The position numbers and the translations under genes were made by a program. A model generated the notes under the pieces. The model saw only the letters and a list, made by a program, of their open reading frames with translations, ran no database searches and was not told the origin of the DNA. From LMUY01 sp964247705 (GTDB lineage Bacteria; Pseudomonadota; Alphaproteobacteria; Acetobacterales; Acetobacteraceae), in assembly GCA_964247705.1 (NCBI GenBank), contig CAXTVQ010000012.1, positions 12,263 to 76,262 of the forward strand: a DNA stretch of 64,000 nucleotides, given 5' to 3'. Positions 37,074 through 46,314 of this stretch are shown here, piece by piece (position 1 is the first letter of the stretch; the number at the start of each line of letters is the position of its first letter).

Positions 37074-37627
37074 TTGGCGCCGATCCGGGGTTCGGTGCCG
37101 GCGCGCAGGCGGACGATATTGGCCCGGTGGCGCCAGATGATCCAGGCGGAGATGAGCGGGACCGGCCAGGCATACGGCTGCACAGTCAATGCAACGAACG
37201 GCGCCGCCGCGCAGGCGACCAGTGCCGCGAGCGAGGAGATCCGGGTCAGGACGGCGATGGCGAGCCAGATCACGGATGCGGCGACTCCGAACGGCCAAGC
37301 GATGCCGTAGAGTACGCCCGCACCGGTTGCGATACCCTTACCGCCACGGAATCCGAGCCAGGGGGTGAGCGTGTGGCCCAACACGGCGGCAAGCCCGGCC
37401 AACGCCGGGGGACCACCGAGTTCGCGGGCGATGACGACGGCGGCGGTGCCCTTCAGCGCATCCAGTATGAGTGTGGCCGCCGCGAGGTCCTTGCGGCCGG
37501 TACGCAGGACGTTGGTGGCGCCGATGTTGCCGGAGCCGATCGCCCGGATGTCACCCAGGCCGGCCATGCGGGTAAGAAGCAGACCGAACGGGATTGAGCC
37601 GAGCAGGAATGCGAGGAGAAGGGTCAA
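37070..37627 (-). CDS. plsY: Acyl-phosphate:glycerol-3-phosphate acyltransferase PlsY
   Basis: A 185-residue polytopic protein. Family blocks are LLLAFLLGSIPFGLLL (first helix), RAIGSGNIGATNVLRTG, LDALKGTAAVV and GHTLTPWLGFRGGKGIATGAG. It acylates GpsA-made glycerol 3-phosphate to lysophosphatidate. The start is unusual: the first helix begins at a TTG (37627) that abuts the left arm of a palindromic repeat, which also supplies the GAGGG preceding it by 5 nt. An ATG at 37699 would add 24 residues translated from the repeat (PPPDPLPQGAREK). Confidence 0.88.
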   Translation of the reverse strand: MTLLLAFLLGSIPFGLLLTRMAGLGDIRAIGSGNIGATNVLRTGRKDLAAATLILDALKGTAAVVIARELGGPPALAGLAAVLGHTLTPWLGFRGGKGIATGAGVLYGIAWPFGVAASVIWLAIAVLTRISSLAALVACAAAPFVALTVQPYAWPVPLISAWIIWRHRANIVRLRAGTEPRIGAK

Positions 37628-37734
37628 CTTCTCCCTCGCCCCTTGAGGGAGGGGGTCGGGGGGAGGGGTGCCGCACGGGAAAGACAAGCCGGTTGCCACC
37701 TCTCCCCCAACCCCTCCCTCAAGAAGAGGAGAGG
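37628..37734. repeat. GC-rich palindromic repeat, full copy at the plsY start
   Basis: This is the best two-armed copy. The left arm 37628-37670 begins CTTCTCCCTCGCCCCTTGAG and continues GGAGGGGGTCGGGGGGAGGG. The right arm 37697-37734 begins CACCTCTCCCCCAACCCC and ends CTCAAGAAGAGGAGAGG. The arms are inverted and separated by 26 nt. It fills most of the gap between pyrC' and plsY. Confidence 0.8.
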
Positions 37735-37754
37735 CAATCCTCTGGTGGCACTCA

Positions 37755-39026
37755 TCACCCGAACACCCGACGTCCGGCTTTCCACGTGCCGACTACCCGG
37801 CCTTCCAGCGCGCGTCCGTCGAATGGGGTGTTGCGTGCCTTGCCGGGCAGCGATCCGGCCTCCACGCGCCAGATCCGGTCGAGGTCGAACAGGCACAGAT
37901 CCGCGGGCGCCCCTTTTGCCAACCGGCCCGCCTGGCTGCCGAGCAGCTTGGCCGGGCGGACCGTCAGCAAGGCGAGCGCGTCCATCAGCGGCAAGCCGGC
38001 GCCATGCACCTGCGCCAGCGTCACGCCTAAAAGCGTCGCCAAACCGGCGCCTCCGGCCGACGCCTGGGCGAACGGGAAACGCTTGTCGTCGGCGTCGCGC
38101 GGCTGGTGGTCCGAGGCAATTGCGTCCACCGTGCCGTCCACCAAGGCCGCGGCCACGGCGAGCCGGTCCGACTCGGGGCGCAACGGCGGGGAGAGCTTGG
38201 CGTAGGTGCGGAAGTCGCCGATCGCTGTCTCGTTAAGGTCGAAATAGGGCGGCGCGGTATCGCAGGTGACGTGAAGCCCCTCGTCCTTGGCCTGCCGGAT
38301 CAAAGCCAATGCCCGTGCCGTGGAGACGTGCGCGAAATGCACCGAGCCGCCGGTGAGCCGCGCAAGGCTGATGTCACGCGCGACCAGGATCTCCTCGGCG
38401 GCCGCGGGGATGCCGGGGAGGCCGAGACGTGTCGCCAGTTCGCCCTCGGTCGCCGATCCGCCAGCGGCGAGCGACGGGTCTTCCGGATGCTGGACGATGC
38501 GGTAGCCGAACCCGCGGGCATAGGACAGTGCGAGCCGCATCATGCGGGCGTTGCCGATCGCCCGCTGGCCGTCGGTGAAGGCGACCGCGCCGGCCTCGCC
38601 CAGCAGGCCGATCTCGGCCAGTTCCTCGCCGCGGCAACCGCGCGTGACGGCGCCGTAGGGCAGGATGGTGAGGCTGCCGGTTTCCTCACCGCGGGTGCGC
38701 AGCAGGCGGACGAGCGCCGGGTCGTCGATGGCGGGGAGGCTGTCGGGAAGGGCGGCGAGGGTGGTGATGCCGCCGGCCGCGGCGGCTTGCGCGGCGGAGG
38801 CGACGGTCTCGCGGTACTCAAAGCCAGGTTCGCCGACGGCGGCGCGCATGTCGACCAGGCCGGGGCAGAGGATGGCGCCGTCGCCGTCGATGATCGGGGC
38901 GTTGTCGGGGCGGCCGAGGCTGGGGCCTAGATCGGCGATCAGGCCGTCCTGGATCAGAAGGCCGCCCTCGATGTCCAGGTTGGTTGCCGGGTCTAGCAGG
39001 CGGACATTGGTCAGGAGAACCGGCAT
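37755..39026 (-). CDS. pyrC: Dihydroorotase-like protein PyrC', probably inactive
   Basis: A 423-residue amidohydrolase of the dihydroorotase family. The metal-binding HxH of the family (VDLHVHLREPG) reads VDMRAAVGEPG here, so both histidines are missing (R61, A63). Other parts remain, including FAHVSTARAL and IASDHQPRDADDKRFPF. This is the pattern of PyrC' (PyrX) proteins, which hold aspartate transcarbamoylase together without catalysing. It lies 22 nt downstream of pyrB. A working dihydroorotase must be encoded elsewhere. The start MPVLLTNVRLLDP at 39026 is preferred to an ATG at 39056. Confidence 0.88.
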   Translation of the reverse strand: MPVLLTNVRLLDPATNLDIEGGLLIQDGLIADLGPSLGRPDNAPIIDGDGAILCPGLVDMRAAVGEPGFEYRETVASAAQAAAAGGITTLAALPDSLPAIDDPALVRLLRTRGEETGSLTILPYGAVTRGCRGEELAEIGLLGEAGAVAFTDGQRAIGNARMMRLALSYARGFGYRIVQHPEDPSLAAGGSATEGELATRLGLPGIPAAAEEILVARDISLARLTGGSVHFAHVSTARALALIRQAKDEGLHVTCDTAPPYFDLNETAIGDFRTYAKLSPPLRPESDRLAVAAALVDGTVDAIASDHQPRDADDKRFPFAQASAGGAGLATLLGVTLAQVHGAGLPLMDALALLTVRPAKLLGSQAGRLAKGAPADLCLFDLDRIWRVEAGSLPGKARNTPFDGRALEGRVVGTWKAGRRVFG

Positions 39027-39048
39027 CGAGGTTTGGGCAGGGCCCCTG

Positions 39049-39984
39049 CTAAACATTCCGCCTCGCCCGGCGTGAACACACGTCCAGCACCGCCATCCGG
39101 ACGGAAACGCCCATCTCCACCTGCTCGCGGATCAACGACCGCGCCGGGTCGTCCGCAACCGCGCTATCGATCTCCACCCCGCGGTTCATCGGCCCGGGAT
39201 GCATCACCAGCGCGTCCGGCGCCGCCTTCGCCAGCCGCGCCGCGTCCAGCCCGAAGAAGCGGAAATACTCGCGCGCCGAGGGCACCGGGCCGCTCGACAT
39301 CCGCTCCTTCTGCAAACGAAGCATCATCACGATGTCCGCCCCCGCCAGCCCGGCGTCCATGTCGTGGAACACGGTCACACCCAGCCGGCTCGCCTCCGCC
39401 GGGATCAGGGTCGGCGGGCCGATCACCCGCACCTGGCTACCCATCGTGGTCAGCAGGTGAATGTTGGAGCGCGCCACCCGCGAATGCAGGATGTCGCCGC
39501 AGATCGCCACCGTCAGCCCCTGCAGCCGGCCGCGGCGGCGGCGGATGGTCAGGGCATCGAGCAACGCCTGCGTCGGATGCTCGTGCAAACCGTCCCCGGC
39601 GTTGATCACCGCCGCATCCACCTTCTGCGCCAGCAGCGAGGGCGCGCCCGACTGGTCATGCCGCACCACCAGCAGGTCGCACTGCATGGCGTTCAGTGTG
39701 CCGGCGGTGTCCAGCAGGGTTTCGCCCTTGTTCACCGAGGAGGACGAGACGGACATGTTGATCACGTCGGCACCCAGCCGCTTGCCGGCCAGTTCGAAGG
39801 AGGTGCGGGTGCGGGTGCTGTCCTCGAAGAACAGGTTGATCAAGGTGCGCCCGCGCAGCAGGTCCCGCTGCGTCTTGCCGGAGCGGTTGAGCAGCACGTA
39901 GCTCTCAGCCAGATCCAGCAAAGCGTTGATCTGCGGCGGATGCAGCCCCTCGATCGCGAGCAGGTGGCGGCTGGGCAGGTTCAT
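39049..39984 (-). CDS. pyrB: Aspartate carbamoyltransferase catalytic subunit
   Basis: A 311-residue enzyme for the first committed pyrimidine step. The carbamoyl-phosphate site FFEDSTRTRTSFELAGKR is at about residues 52-69. GDGLHEHPTQALLDAL and MHPGPMNRGVEI are also diagnostic. No pyrI is seen; the neighbour PyrC' is the expected structural partner. The start overlaps the gltX stop as ATGA. Confidence 0.96.
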   Translation of the reverse strand: MNLPSRHLLAIEGLHPPQINALLDLAESYVLLNRSGKTQRDLLRGRTLINLFFEDSTRTRTSFELAGKRLGADVINMSVSSSSVNKGETLLDTAGTLNAMQCDLLVVRHDQSGAPSLLAQKVDAAVINAGDGLHEHPTQALLDALTIRRRRGRLQGLTVAICGDILHSRVARSNIHLLTTMGSQVRVIGPPTLIPAEASRLGVTVFHDMDAGLAGADIVMMLRLQKERMSSGPVPSAREYFRFFGLDAARLAKAAPDALVMHPGPMNRGVEIDSAVADDPARSLIREQVEMGVSVRMAVLDVCSRRARRNV

Positions 39985-41360
39985 GCTGCGGCGGCGTGCA
40001 GGCGGGCAAGCGCTTCGTCGCGGCCGAGTGCGGCAAGCGTCACGTCGATGCCGGGGCTGGTCGTCGTCCCCGTGAGCGCGGCGCGCATCGGCTGGGCGAC
40101 CTGGCCGAGCTTCTTGCCGGTGCGCTCGGCATAGGCCCGCAAGGCGGCGTCCAGCGCCGAAGGGGAGAAGTCGGTGGCGGCAAGGTCATCTGCGACTGCG
40201 GTCAGCATCGCCTTGGCATCGGGGGTGAGCAACCCGGCCGCCTTGGCATCCATCTGCAGCGGCAACGCGCGCGCCAGGAACGCTGCGCTGTCAGCCAGTT
40301 CGACCAAGGTTTTCGCACGTTCTTTCAGGCCCGGCATCAGCGTGCGGATACGATCGGCCATGCCGCTGGCCGCCAGCCCGCGTGCGTTCAGCCGCGCCAC
40401 GACCTCGGCCGTCAGCCGATCATCGTCCGCGCCGCGCAGCCAAACGCCATTCAGGTTGTCAAGCTTCTTGTAGTCCATGCGGCCGGGCGCGCGGCCAACC
40501 CCTTCGAAGTCGAACAGCCGAATTGCCTCGTCCCGGCCCAGTATTTCGAGGTCGCCGTGCGCCCAGCCGAGCCGCAGCAGGTAGTTGCACAACGCTTCCG
40601 GCAGGTAGCCGGCATCGCGGAACTCGGTCACCGACGCCGCGCCGTGCCGCTTGGACAGCTTGGCGCCGTCCGGGCCGTGAATCAGCGGGAGGTGGGCGAA
40701 GCGCGGCACCTCCCACCCATTGGCAAGGTAGACCTGCACCTGCCTGAATGTATTGGTGAGGTGGTCGTCGCCGCGAATGACGTCCGTGATGCCCATGTCG
40801 TGGTCGTCCACCACCACGGCATGCTGGTAGGTGGGCGTGCCGTCGCTGCGCAGGATGATCATGTCGTCGAGTTCGGCGTTGGCGACGCGCACGGCGCCCT
40901 GCACCCGGTCCTCCACGACGACCTCGCCTTCCCGCGGAGCACGCAGGCGGATCACGTAGGGTCCGGTCCCATCCGTGCGGTCCCGCCAGGGGCTGTCGTA
41001 GCGCAGCGGGCGGCCCTCGGCTCGCGCCTTTTCACGAGCGGCGGCGATCTCCTCCGGGGTGGACCAGCAGCGATAGGCGTGACCGGTCTCCAGCATGGCA
41101 TGGGCCACCTCGGCATGCCGGGCGGCGCGGGTGGATTGGTAGATCTCCGGGCCGTCGCGCTCGAGTCCCATCCAATCCAGGCTGTCCAGGATCGCGGCGG
41201 TGAAGGCGGCGGTAGAGCGGGCGCGGTCCGTGTCTTCGATACGCAGCAGGAACTCGCCGCCGTGATGGCGCGAGAACAGGTAGTTGAACAAGGCCGTGCG
41301 CGCCCCGCCGATGTGCAGCAAGCCGGTGGGCGAAGGGGCGAAACGGGTCCGGACGGTCAT
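39981..41360 (-). CDS. gltX: Glutamyl-tRNA synthetase
   Basis: A 459-residue class I aminoacyl-tRNA synthetase. The HIGH-like motif is GLLHIGGARTALFNYL, the KMSKS-like motif AKLSKRHGA, and RIEDTDRARST follows the first motif. The start MTVRTRFAPSPTG at 41360 is the family N-terminus; an ATG at 41372 adds four residues. It heads the minus-strand series down to the S41 protease and is divergent from comEC. Confidence 0.96.
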   Translation of the reverse strand: MTVRTRFAPSPTGLLHIGGARTALFNYLFSRHHGGEFLLRIEDTDRARSTAAFTAAILDSLDWMGLERDGPEIYQSTRAARHAEVAHAMLETGHAYRCWSTPEEIAAAREKARAEGRPLRYDSPWRDRTDGTGPYVIRLRAPREGEVVVEDRVQGAVRVANAELDDMIILRSDGTPTYQHAVVVDDHDMGITDVIRGDDHLTNTFRQVQVYLANGWEVPRFAHLPLIHGPDGAKLSKRHGAASVTEFRDAGYLPEALCNYLLRLGWAHGDLEILGRDEAIRLFDFEGVGRAPGRMDYKKLDNLNGVWLRGADDDRLTAEVVARLNARGLAASGMADRIRTLMPGLKERAKTLVELADSAAFLARALPLQMDAKAAGLLTPDAKAMLTAVADDLAATDFSPSALDAALRAYAERTGKKLGQVAQPMRAALTGTTTSPGIDVTLAALGRDEALARLHAAAA

Positions 41361-41404
41361 GCGGTGGGCCATAGCACGGGGCCGTGTGGCCTGGGGAGGG
41401 CACT

Positions 41405-43540
41405 GTGGCTAGTGTGCCAACCGTGAACGCAATCGTATTCGTCGCACGTGTTGTCAGAGTGCCGTCCGCACCGGCCTGGGTCCTGGCCATGGCCGAGGCG
41501 GAGCGCGGCCGGACGATGCCGTGGCTCGCCGTGTTCATGGCGGCGGGAGTGCTCGGCTACTTCATCCTCCCGCACGAGCCGCCACTTTATGCCGGGCCCG
41601 TGCTGATCGTGGCGTGCGTGGCACTGGCGCTGCTGCTGCGGGCATGGTCCACCGGGCGGGCGGTTTCCATCGTCTTGCTGGCCGTCTCCGCCGGGTTTGG
41701 CTCGGCGCAGTTTGCGACCGGACGCGCGCCTCCGCTGCTGACCTTGCCGAAGAAGGCGACCGTGGTGACCGCGATGGTAAGCGGTATCGAGCAACTGCCG
41801 GACGGACGCCGGCTTACCCTGGCCGGCGCGCAACTGGATGGCGGCCCGGCGCTGCCCCGCACCCTGCATGTCCGCCTGCAAGCCTCCGATGCCGGTGTGC
41901 TCGCCACCGGTGATGCCGTCCGCCTCCGCAGCGTGCTGCGCCCGCCGGCGCCGCCCGCCTATCCCGGCGCCTGGGACCTGCAGCGCGACGCCTATTTCTT
42001 CGGCCTCGGCGGGTCCGGCACGGCGCTTGGCGCGGCGGAGCGCCTGACCCAGGCGCCACCAGCCGGGCCGGGCGGTTTGCAGCGGTTGCGCGAGTCGGTG
42101 GCCGACCGGTTCATGGCGGGACTGCCCGGGTCGGACGGCACGGTGGCGGCCGTGCTGTTCACCGGGCTCGGCGCGGCGATCCCCGTAGCGGACCGGGCGG
42201 CGTTCCGCGATTCGGGGCTGGCCCATCTGCTGGCCGTGGCCGGGCTGCATATCGGTATCGTGATGGGCCTGGTGATGGGGGCCACGCGGTTCGGCCTGGC
42301 GCTGTGGGAGTGGGCGGCCCTGCGCTGGCCGTGCAAGCAGATCGCCGCCGCCGCCGCGCTGGCCTCCGGCGCCGGCTACGTGATGCTGACCGGGATGCAC
42401 GTGCCGGTGCTGCGCTCGTTCGCGATGGCGGCGCTGGTCACGCTCGGGGTCGCCGTCGGCCGGCGGGCGATCTCCATGCGGGGGCTGGCGATGGCGGCGA
42501 TGGCCCTGATGGCGGCGGCGCCGCAGGAGGTGCTCGGCGTCTCGTTCCAGATGAGCTTTGCCGCCGTGCTGGCGCTCATCGCCGGGTATGAGGCGCTGCG
42601 CCCCTTCCTGTCCGCCATCCGCCGCCGCCGGGTGCTGCACCATGCCGCGACCCTGGTGCTGACCAGTTTGCTCGCGGGTGCGGCGTCCGCCCCGTTCGGC
42701 GCGTACCATTTCGGCCGGGTGCAGGTGTATTTCATCCTGGCCAACCTGGTTGCCGTTCCGCTTACCGCGGTCCTGGTGATGCCGGCCGGGCTGCTCGCGC
42801 TGTTGCTGATGCCGCTTGGGCTGGAGCAGGCGGCACTCTGGCCGATGGGCTGGGGGCTGGACGCTGTGGTGTTCGTGGCCCGCACCGCCGCCAGCCTGCC
42901 CGCCGCCGTGTTCACCGTGCCGCACATGCCGGCCTGGGGATTGGCGGTGACGGCGCTCGGGCTCGCGTGGCTCGGGCTGTGGCAATCCCGCTTGCGGCTG
43001 GCGGGTGCGCCGGTGATCCTGGCCGGGCTGCTCTCCGGCCTGCTGAGCCCGCCCGCCGACCTGCTGGTCTCGCCGGACGCGCGGCTGATCGCGCTCCGCT
43101 CGCCGGCCGGCCTGCAAACCCGGCCTGGCTTCTCAGGCTTCGTGCTCGACTCGTGGCAGCAATACTGGGCGGAGCAGATCGACGCGCCGTTTCCGGAGAA
43201 CGGACGACCCGGCCCCGTGCGCTGCACCCCGGCCGGCTGCCGCATCGATCAGGCCGGCGCCACAGTGCTGCTGTCGAGGGCAACTGGCCCAGTCGATTGC
43301 ACCCATGTCGCCCTCGTCGTTTCTGCCGAACCGCTCCGCAGCACTTGCCCCTCGGTCCCCCGCATCGACCGTTTCACCGTCTGGCGGGATGGTGCGCAGG
43401 CGGTCTGGCTGCGGGACGGCATGGCGGCGGTGCTGTCCGACCGTGCTTATCGCGGCGAGCGGCCCTGGGTGCCGCCGTCACCCGCCACTGCTCGCGCAAA
43501 GTCGAGCTTGCCCATGGCGTTGACGGACGACGGCTCCTGA
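41405..43540 (+). CDS. comEC: ComEC/Rec2 family DNA uptake channel
   Basis: A 711-residue polytopic protein. It has an N-terminal DUF4131-like section with helices and an OB-like soluble part (about 30-200). The competence core follows, with FRDSGLAHLLAVAGLHIGIVMGL, the ComEC hallmark, and GVSFQMSFAAVLALIAGYE. The C-terminal soluble section (about 550-700) lacks HxHxDH, so the metallo-beta-lactamase domain found in many ComEC proteins is absent or unrecognisable. It should translocate single-stranded DNA. GTG at 41405 is preferred because GGGGAGGG precedes it by 5 nt; another GTG lies at 41384. Confidence 0.9.
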   Translation: MASVPTVNAIVFVARVVRVPSAPAWVLAMAEAERGRTMPWLAVFMAAGVLGYFILPHEPPLYAGPVLIVACVALALLLRAWSTGRAVSIVLLAVSAGFGSAQFATGRAPPLLTLPKKATVVTAMVSGIEQLPDGRRLTLAGAQLDGGPALPRTLHVRLQASDAGVLATGDAVRLRSVLRPPAPPAYPGAWDLQRDAYFFGLGGSGTALGAAERLTQAPPAGPGGLQRLRESVADRFMAGLPGSDGTVAAVLFTGLGAAIPVADRAAFRDSGLAHLLAVAGLHIGIVMGLVMGATRFGLALWEWAALRWPCKQIAAAAALASGAGYVMLTGMHVPVLRSFAMAALVTLGVAVGRRAISMRGLAMAAMALMAAAPQEVLGVSFQMSFAAVLALIAGYEALRPFLSAIRRRRVLHHAATLVLTSLLAGAASAPFGAYHFGRVQVYFILANLVAVPLTAVLVMPAGLLALLLMPLGLEQAALWPMGWGLDAVVFVARTAASLPAAVFTVPHMPAWGLAVTALGLAWLGLWQSRLRLAGAPVILAGLLSGLLSPPADLLVSPDARLIALRSPAGLQTRPGFSGFVLDSWQQYWAEQIDAPFPENGRPGPVRCTPAGCRIDQAGATVLLSRATGPVDCTHVALVVSAEPLRSTCPSVPRIDRFTVWRDGAQAVWLRDGMAAVLSDRAYRGERPWVPPSPATARAKSSLPMALTDDGS

Positions 43541-43605
43541 AAAAAGCGTTAAGTGTGCAACCGGCGCCGGGCTATGCTGCGCGGCGGGACCTCGGGGGTT
43601 AGCCG

Positions 43606-44088
43606 ATGACACTCTTTTCGTTCAAGACGCTCGCCTTCGCCTGGACCGGCCTGGCCGGGCTTGCCGCGGTTGGTGCGGGCGTGCTGCAGGCCAGCTACGT
43701 CCTGCCTGCGCCGCCAACGCCTATCGCGCAGGTCGCCGCCACACTACCGCCGCCGCCCGTGCCTGTCGCCGTGCCGGCCACGCCGGGTCTGCCGTTCCAA
43801 AACCGCTCGCTGCTTGTCGTGTTGCCACCCCCCGTGGCCGCTCCACGCACGCCGCCGCGTCTGGCCGCTGTCGAGCCGCTTCCTGTCCCGCCGGTCCCTC
43901 CCATGCACGTCGCCCATGCCGAGCCCCGCCGCGTCCCCGCTGCCCGAACCGAGCCTGAGCCTGCCTACGCCTCCGCCTATCCGGGCTGGGATTGGCGCCG
44001 CCCGCTGCCGTATCCCGGCATGTATGCGTCCGGCCGCGCCTATTACTATGGCGGTCAGACGGCCTATTACGGGTGGCAGCCGGAGTAG
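43606..44088 (+). CDS. Hypothetical proline-rich, tyrosine-ended exported protein
   Basis: A 160-residue protein of unknown function. The first 35 residues hold a hydrophobic helix (AWTGLAGLAAVGAGVLQAS) that may be a signal or membrane anchor. Residues 33-120 are rich in Pro, Ala and Val with repeated PPP clusters. The last 40 residues are rich in Tyr, Trp and Gly (RAYYYGGQTAYYGWQPE). Low-complexity proteins of this kind are often periplasmic linkers or envelope-associated. The upstream 43541-43605 spacer has GTTAAG and TATGCT about 17 nt apart, a possible promoter. No homologue is recognised. Confidence 0.65.
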   Translation: MTLFSFKTLAFAWTGLAGLAAVGAGVLQASYVLPAPPTPIAQVAATLPPPPVPVAVPATPGLPFQNRSLLVVLPPPVAAPRTPPRLAAVEPLPVPPVPPMHVAHAEPRRVPAARTEPEPAYASAYPGWDWRRPLPYPGMYASGRAYYYGGQTAYYGWQPE

Positions 44089-44190
44089 GGGGACGGCCCA
44101 GGTCCAGCACGGCCACGCTCCCGTCAATCCATCTTGCCGCTTCCAGCACCCTCCGCCATGGTCAGCCGCAATAAAAACGGAGGACGACGC

Positions 44191-46314
44191 ATGCTGCGCA
44201 CGGGGCTGACACTTGCGCTGGGAGGGACGATTGCGCTCGCCCTGGCGGCACCTGCGCAGGCGCGCATAACCCGGCTGGAGATCCTCCGCACCGAGCCCGC
44301 GTTCGGCGGCCAGTCGTTCGGCGCCGCCGGTGCCTACGAGCACGTGTTCGCCATCGCCCACGGCGAACTGGACCCGGGCGACCCGGTGAACGAGGTCATC
44401 CAGGATCTCGCCTTGGCGCCCCGCGACGCGGACGGCCACGTCGAATACACGACTCCCGTCGAACTGCTGAAACCCGCCGACATGGCGCGCGGCAACCGCG
44501 TGACCGTCATGGAGGTGGCCAACCGCGGCAACAAGCTCATCCTCGGCACCTTCGACGAAGGCACCCCCAGCCCCGTCGCGAACTGGAACGCGCTGACCGG
44601 ACCGGGCGACGGCTGGCTGATGCAGCAGGGCTATACCCTGGCCTGGTGGGGCTGGGAGATGGACGCGACGCCGGGCATGAGCCGCATCGTCATGCCACCC
44701 GTGATCGCCCACAACGCCGACGGCTCGCCCGTGACCGGCGTCGTGCGCTCCGAGATGATCACGCCAGTCGCGACGGCGACGATCGGCCTCGGCCAAAGCG
44801 CCCAGGTGATGCCGTATCCTCCCGGCAGCTACGTGAATTATCCCGCCGCCAGCCTGGACAACGCGAACGCGACCCTCACCGTCCGCACCAACGAGCACGA
44901 CCGTCGCCAGCCGATTGCGAACGACCAATGGAGCTTCGGCGTCTGCAGCGAAGGCGCGCCCGCCAAGCCCGACCCGAACCACCTCTGCATGCAGGCCGGG
45001 TTCCAGCCCGGCCACCTGTATGAACTGATCTACCAGGCCAAGGACCCGACGGTGACCGGCCTGGGCTTCGCCGCCACCCGCGACATCGGCGCCTTCCTGC
45101 GTAATGCGCAAAAGGGCGACGACGGCGCCGCCAACCCGGTTTACCGCGCGGACGCCCGCATCATCATCGAAGGCTCTTCCCAGAGCGGGCGGATGCTGCG
45201 GACGTTCCTGGACCTCGGTTTCAACCGGGGCGAGGATGGCAAGCCCGTGTTCGACGGCGCCTACCCCCATATCGGCGGCGGGCTGATGCCGCTCAACGTC
45301 CGCTTCGGCCAGCCGGTGCGCGCCTGGGGCGAGCAGACCGACCATCTGTATCCCGCCTACGACTTCCCGTTCTCCTACGGCAAGCAGGACGATCCGTTGA
45401 CCGGGCGCAGCCAGGGCCTGCTGGACCGCTGCAACGCCACCAACACCTGCCCGCGCATCTTCCACGTGGCGACCGTGCTCGAGATGTGGGAGGGCCGCCA
45501 GTCGCTGGGATTCACCGACCCGCTCGGCATGCGTGATGTCAGCGACCCACCCGGCGTGCGCACCTTCATCCTGGCTAGCACGCAGCATGCCCCTTCGTCG
45601 CTGCCACTGGTCACCAAGCCGCCATTCGGCCTCTGCCAGCAGCAGCCCAACCCGAACCCGTACATCTGGACGATGCGCGCGCTGCTGACTGCACTCTCCG
45701 CCTGGGTGCGGGACGGCACGGAGCCGCCGCCGGGCGTTGTGCCGCGCATCGCCGACGGCACGCTGGTGGCGCCGGACCAGGTGCGCCTGCCTGCGATCCC
45801 CGCGAACACATATGGCGGCACGCCGCGCCCAGCGGTGTCGCAGGCGCGAATCTACGACACGCTGCACGTGCTCGACTTCGGCCCCGGCTACCGCGGCGCC
45901 GACAGCAGCGGCGTGATAACCATCGAGCCGCCCAAGGTCGGCACCGCCAGCTACGGCGTGCTGGTGCCACAGGTGGACGCGGACGGCAACGACCTGGCCG
46001 GCATCCGCTCAGTGTTCGAGCAGGTCCCGGTCGGCACCTATCTCGGCTGGAACCTGTTCCGCGACGGCCATCTCGCCGGCGGCATGTGCAACCTGCAGGG
46101 CTCGTTCATCCCGTTCGCCGCGACGAAGGCGGAACGGGACGCGGTGGGCGACCCGCGGCTGTCGATCGCCGAGCGCTACCCGACCAAGGACGGCTACGTC
46201 GCCGCGTTCAAGGCGGCGGCCGAGCGGCTGGTGAACGCGCGCTTCCTGCTGCCCGCGGATGCAGCGCTGCTGGAGAGCCGGGCCGAACAGGAGGGGATCC
46301 GCCAACTCCCTTAG
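44191..46314 (+). CDS. Secreted alpha/beta hydrolase domain protein (PF20091-like)
   Basis: A 707-residue exported hydrolase. The signal peptide MLRTGLTLALGGTIALALAAPAQA is followed by a long beta-rich N-terminal section (ITRLEILRTEPAFGGQSFGA). The nucleophile elbow GSSQSGRMLRTFLDLGF (about residue 330) is that of the large alpha/beta hydrolase domain family. The substrate is unknown, probably an ester. ATG at 44191 is chosen because AACGGAGGA precedes it at proper spacing; upstream ATGs at 44134 and 44158 lack this and would spoil the signal peptide. Its stop overlaps the convergent phosphatase stop. Confidence 0.85.
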   Translation: MLRTGLTLALGGTIALALAAPAQARITRLEILRTEPAFGGQSFGAAGAYEHVFAIAHGELDPGDPVNEVIQDLALAPRDADGHVEYTTPVELLKPADMARGNRVTVMEVANRGNKLILGTFDEGTPSPVANWNALTGPGDGWLMQQGYTLAWWGWEMDATPGMSRIVMPPVIAHNADGSPVTGVVRSEMITPVATATIGLGQSAQVMPYPPGSYVNYPAASLDNANATLTVRTNEHDRRQPIANDQWSFGVCSEGAPAKPDPNHLCMQAGFQPGHLYELIYQAKDPTVTGLGFAATRDIGAFLRNAQKGDDGAANPVYRADARIIIEGSSQSGRMLRTFLDLGFNRGEDGKPVFDGAYPHIGGGLMPLNVRFGQPVRAWGEQTDHLYPAYDFPFSYGKQDDPLTGRSQGLLDRCNATNTCPRIFHVATVLEMWEGRQSLGFTDPLGMRDVSDPPGVRTFILASTQHAPSSLPLVTKPPFGLCQQQPNPNPYIWTMRALLTALSAWVRDGTEPPPGVVPRIADGTLVAPDQVRLPAIPANTYGGTPRPAVSQARIYDTLHVLDFGPGYRGADSSGVITIEPPKVGTASYGVLVPQVDADGNDLAGIRSVFEQVPVGTYLGWNLFRDGHLAGGMCNLQGSFIPFAATKAERDAVGDPRLSIAERYPTKDGYVAAFKAAAERLVNARFLLPADAALLESRAEQEGIRQLP

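Noticed and set aside
43744..45867. A 707-codon minus-strand open frame
   Set aside because: It is antisense to the Pro-rich gene and the alpha/beta hydrolase, which has a signal peptide and GxSxG motif.
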